The translations under genes and the position numbers were made by a program. This document shows, piece after piece, positions 59,525-64,000 of a stretch of 64,000 nucleotides of DNA. Each line of letters opens with the position of its first letter. Position 1 is the first letter of the stretch. Source of the stretch: Azadirachta indica (Eukaryota > Streptophyta > Magnoliopsida > Sapindales > Meliaceae). The stretch spans positions 379,026 through 443,025 of the forward strand of contig CM040444.1 in the NCBI GenBank assembly GCA_022749755.1. The letters are read 5' to 3'. Under the pieces are notes generated by a model. It searched no databases and was not told the DNA's origin. It worked only from the letters and a program-made list of their open reading frames with translations.

Positions 59525-61637
59525 TGATGCCATTGAATTATCAACCTGTAATCAAATAGTTTACATGGTAACTTGATCATTAGTCAGCAATCATTCCTTT
59601 CTTAAACTTTGGGATGCATATCCAAAGCTCATTAAGGTTGTAATCATCTATACTTTCGATCAAATTTGGTGATGTTAAGCTTCATGCCTGAGATTTTTGA
59701 GTCCAAACCCTTGGTTGCAATCCAGATCCAAGACTGGCTATCTTGGGTCTATATTCGTTGTGTGTCAAGGTGACTTGTCACCTCAGTTAGCTTGTTTGTT
59801 AAGACTCAGCTTTCTTTCTGCCACGTGACTCTACTATGGTTGTCATTTGGATGTGATTGATCCTGTTTACAACATAAATAGTCATATAATTCTTGAATTG
59901 TCACCAGTTGATCCAATTGATAGTTTTCTTAACTGAGTTTATGCAGTAACTTCTGTGTGAATGTTATCTTTGCAAAAATAGTGAGAAAATGAGTCAATAC
60001 GTGTCATGTTTTTGTAGATTGATAATTTTTATGAAAATGTCATGTTTTTGTGTTTTTGTAAATATATGATTTTTATGAAAATATTAAGTTTTCACAATTT
60101 GTAAGCGTTATTGTGGCAACGTAGATATAGACATAAAATAACTTGGTAATTAAAATGCAATGGCCATGGATATTATAAGCATTGGTGATGTAGTACAATG
60201 AAACTTAGGAATAATGCCCTAAAAGTATGCATGGATTTAGTTAAGGAAATTGTTCATAGTGAAAGAATAAATATGTTTATGTTATTTTTGTGGACGTTGG
60301 TTTTAGAAATTTTGTCTTGATATTTGATTAAGTTCATCGTTGGAAATCAGAAAGTTTGTTTATTATAAATTCTTAAAATTGTCTATATATATAAATACTT
60401 ACTAAGCATTAACTTATCCCTACTTTTCAAATTCTCAATAATGCTATAGATAAATTTTCGGTAATGCTAGAGACAGTTAATTAGAAAAGAGATGGTTGCT
60501 TCTCCAGCAGGACGATTTTGTACTTTTGAAAATTGTGACAATGAATAGATATTGTAGTTGTGCAATTGCAGTTGTCTAAATATATATTATATTATTATAT
60601 TATGACTATATAGTTAGTATTAAGATTCATGGATGTTAATATTAGTATATTTTGCTAAGAAATGAAAGGAAGTTTTTGGTGTTGAATTTAATTGAGAGTG
60701 TCTAGAATGAAATCTTAAAAGTTGTAGGTTTATAAATTTTGGCTTGTGTATGTATTTTAGGGGAATTTTTGCCAAAATTTTTATAGAATTAGGGAAGTTT
60801 CAAAGATGATAGAGTATTTATGAAAGTTTAGGAAGGTAATTGGATATAAGGCCAAAAAGCAAGATTTATCGAGCAATCTCCTTATTAAATTGATTATTTT
60901 TATTATTATTTAAAACAATTGTCTCTAATTTAAAGATTTATCAAGTATATCAAACTAGGTCTTGCCATTCATATTTCCATTTTTCTACATTTCAGTGAAA
61001 ATTATACTAAAGATTAATTAATGCTAGCAAAATTAACTGGAAGACATGTATGGAATATATTCACACTTGCAGTTGTATACAATTTACTGAGAAACATCAC
61101 TACATTTAATAAAAACAGAAAAACAACTACATATGTTTTTATTTCTAAATGGAAATATAAATGCTAACAAAATTGATGACCCAATAATAAACAAAAGACT
61201 AGAAAATGCAATCACAACATGATGTAGAAAATTTCCACATTAGTTGGAAAGCAAATTTTTGCCCTATTTACAAGCATCAATTCGTATGTGATCTCAAATA
61301 ATCACTATCAAAATATTTGCAACAATAACCTCAGCGACTTATAGATCATAACAAACTCCAATAAATGCATTAAACTTTTCATGAAAATAATGAAAATTCA
61401 ATGGTTTTGTGGCTAAAGGAATATATTTGAGAACTAAATCCATCCACTAGAACACAAAATGAATCAAGTTAATTAAAATATCAGCAACACAAAAAGATGC
61501 TTAAGGTTCTAGCAGCAAAGAGAATGCAACACATCTTCACAGTAATGGTAGACCAGTACCAAAGAATCCACAGACTTGTGTCAATGCTATCATATAAAAA
61601 CCCTTCTACTAGCCTACCAATCTTGCAACAAGTTCTC
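59525..61637. other. No gene seen
   Basis: AT-rich DNA without a sustained frame. No tRNA, rRNA or transposon domain is legible. The right part (61000-61637) may be the decayed 3' portion of the neighbouring minus-strand copia remnant, but I could not identify reverse transcriptase motifs. Confidence 0.45.
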
Positions 61638-64000
61638 TTATGACTCACCTAAAAGAAAAAGAAAAGGAAAATGAGAAGAAACGGTAGAGCTGTTTGGTAT
61701 AGATCTAGAAGACAAAATTGTCGGCTCAAGAGTAGATGACTGAGTATTGGACATATCTGCAGAAGGCTCATGTAAGGAATTTATATTAGGAAATAAGTCT
61801 ACAGAATTATTAGTAAAGAAAGGAGTAATGTGAGACTCAAAAGGAAAGTTGGAGAGAGAAGAAAACATTTTGTGTTCCCAAAAAACCACATAACGAGATA
61901 TACGAAACCTATTAGACAACACCTATAACCTTTATATTCAGCTCTATACCTTAGAAAACAATAGAGACAAGCTCTAGATTCTAATTTCATGTACTCATGA
62001 GATTGAAGAAGAACAAAATAAGCATAACCAAAAACTTTGAGAAGATTATAATTAGGTGAAATCCCATATAACTGTTTATAAGGAGATTGATTAACAATAA
62101 GAAGGGGAAGGTATCCTATTTATAGTATAGATAGTCGTAAGCACGGTTTCACCACAAAAACATTCTGGACAGGAGGCAAAGATAAGGAGAGCACGAACTA
62201 TTTAAAGAATATGTCTGTGTTTGCGTTCTGCTCTACCATTTTGTTGAGAAGTGCTAAGCCAAGATCAATGACAAAGAGTTCTGTTGTTTTGAAGAAATTG
62301 TAAAAACTCGGAGTCTCTGTATTCCATAATATTATTAGTGCAAAAAACTTTAATGGAACAAGAAAAATGGGTTTGAATCACTTTAGCAAAATCATGATAG
62401 ATTTTAACCAACTCAGATCTATGCCTCAGAAAATAAATCCAAGTGTAACAAAAATAATCATCTATAAAAATAACAAAATGTTTAAAGACTCTCATCATAA
62501 TAATAGGTAAGGGACTCCAGATATTAGAATGAATTAGATCAAATGGAGTATGAGAAATAAAGTTACTATTATAAAAAGGAAGAGCAGTCTGCTTTGTTAG
62601 ATGACATGATACACAATCAATATGGTCTTGTGATACAGTTCTCAAAATACCAGTAGAAACTAATGAATGAAGACGATTAGGTGACATATGACCCAAACAA
62701 GAATGCCAAAGACTTAAAGAAGGTGCTGAAGATGTAGACGCAACAAAACTGGGGAACAGAGTAATAAATGGATGAAAGATAGAGACTGATGATCTCAAAG
62801 AAACATCCAATTTTATGGCTGTCCTAAACGTTTGACCTATTTTTAGATCCTGCACGTAACAACTAGAAGCAGTGAAAAGAACATAAAGACCAAGATTACA
62901 AAATTGACCAACAAACAAAAGATTCAGGGTAAGTTTAGGAAAAAGAAAAGTATTGGGTAATGAGAGATGGGATGAAGAGATTTGACTAGATGACTAACAT
63001 GCATGACAGATCCATTGGCAGTCTGAATAACAAGTAAAGTGGGTGGAGTAGATTTAGAAGAAAATATAGTAGAATCTGTAGTCATATGATTACAACAAGC
63101 AAAATCAAAATACCACGAAGATGTACTTGAGGGAACTGATGAAGCAATAATGGAATGATTACTGGATTTTTGTAAAAGTTGATGAAGTAGACATGCTAAA
63201 TCATGTGTGGTAAGAGATGTGGAGGTAAGGCAGTGATGAGTAATAGCAACAGATAGTTGAGGAGTATGCTTTAGTTTCCCTTTACTTGGATAATCTTTCT
63301 TCAAATGCTTGGACCAACTTTTTGACAAATCTTACATCTCCTAATAGAACAATTAAGAACCAAGTGTCCAACCTCATGACAATACTTACAGGTACAAATA
63401 TCTTGAAAGATTGATAAAGTGGTCAGAGCAATATCAGTGCAAGGTGGATAGAGTAGTGCAAGATGAGTTTTTTCTTAGACAAGCATGTGAATTGCCTTAT
63501 CAATAGTAGGTAGTGTTTTTAATGAAGAAGTAAGGCTCAAGTAGGCTCAAAAGTATCTCACAAGGCTATAAGAAACATCACCAACTGTTACTGTCCCTAT
63601 AAACTACAAATTTGTCTACATCTTCGGAGTTTGTCTATTTAGGTTTTAAGAGTAATAATCCCATAAAAATTGCCCTGAAAATGAAAAGAGATAGTTTGGC
63701 TGGATTCTTGATGCTGCATGATGAAGTTTGCAAAGAATCTTGTATTGATGTGACAAATTAGTGGCAGTGTAGCGATGGGCAAGGAAATCACACAACGCTT
63801 TGGCTATTTTAAATATTTCAAATTGTAGATAGAAAGATAGAATAGAAGTATTCTGAAACAAGTAATGATCTAATGACTTTTTCTATCCCATTCTTCTAAT
63901 TGATCAGCAAACTTCTCATCGGTCTTAGTTTTAGTCTTAACAGGTTCAATAACATGGCATAGCGCTAGAGCCTTCGTTACTTGAGAAAGCTAGACATAGC
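61638..64000 (-). pseudogene. Ty1/copia gag-protease-integrase remnant, continuing beyond the window
   Basis: In minus-strand order: gag helices (63861-63646), a protease region WYFDFACCNHMTT (63328-62924) where DSG has become DFA, the gag-pre-integrase zinc motif (WHSCLGH ... CVSC), the integrase core (DLIHSNIW ... VFCTNNIMEY, 62918-62265), and the integrase C-terminal part (YKQLYGISPNYNLLKVFGYAYF, about 62090-62000; VVFWEHKMF, 61922-61638). Both the first and second catalytic Asp positions of the integrase DDE triad read Asn. Several frameshifts are present. Reverse transcriptase is not seen downstream, so the element is truncated and inactive. Confidence 0.8.

Overview
This is AT-rich nuclear DNA from a flowering plant, almost certainly a eudicot. 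The evidence is an intronless plant class I carboxylesterase resembling kiwifruit AeCXE1, several decayed Ty1/copia retrotransposons, CACTA-type transposon ends, TRIM-like and long-LTR non-autonomous elements, and abundant TA/TG microsatellites. A woody rosid such as Citrus would fit, but the species cannot be fixed from the sequence. A run of exactly 100 N (28094-28193) shows this is a draft scaffold.

The dominant feature is one very large, almost identical direct duplication. Copy A covers 1-17728 (its left end lies outside the window) and copy B covers 35543-51857, in the same orientation, 34.1-35.5 kb apart. Each copy carries, in order: AT-rich DNA with broken gene pieces, including one recognisable glyoxalase I exon; a CACTA transposon end; a long array of inverted-repeat modules (about 6 kb in A, 4.7 kb in B); one intact 333-codon carboxylesterase gene (15082-16083 and 49214-50215); one more array module; and a terminal-inverted-repeat element. 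The element is whole in copy B (51194-52430) but cut at 17728 in copy A. Copy B lacks one 1.45-kb array unit. Copy A lacks 32 bp that B retains. The two genes differ by one base, which changes one amino acid beside the oxyanion hole. The N gap lies between the copies, so true tandem duplication and false duplication from unmerged haplotypes are both open.

Between the copies (17729-35542) lie transposon debris and the gap: a TRIM-like element with a 30-bp minisatellite (19437-20495), a rearranged plus-strand copia remnant with its 3' LTR (21477-23319), a CACTA-like terminus (23405), a minus-strand copia remnant broken by the gap (about 27.6-30.2 kb), and a diverged repeat pair at 33.4 and 35.3 kb.

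Right of copy B (51858-64000) are a further array module, a remnant of the sequence that lies upstream of the esterase, an inverted CACTA end (54007), a complete non-autonomous LTR retrotransposon with a 5-bp target duplication (55940-59519) carrying a minisatellite of small hairpins, and a minus-strand copia remnant (61638-64000). The only genes that look functional are the two carboxylesterases. Everything else with coding character is broken.
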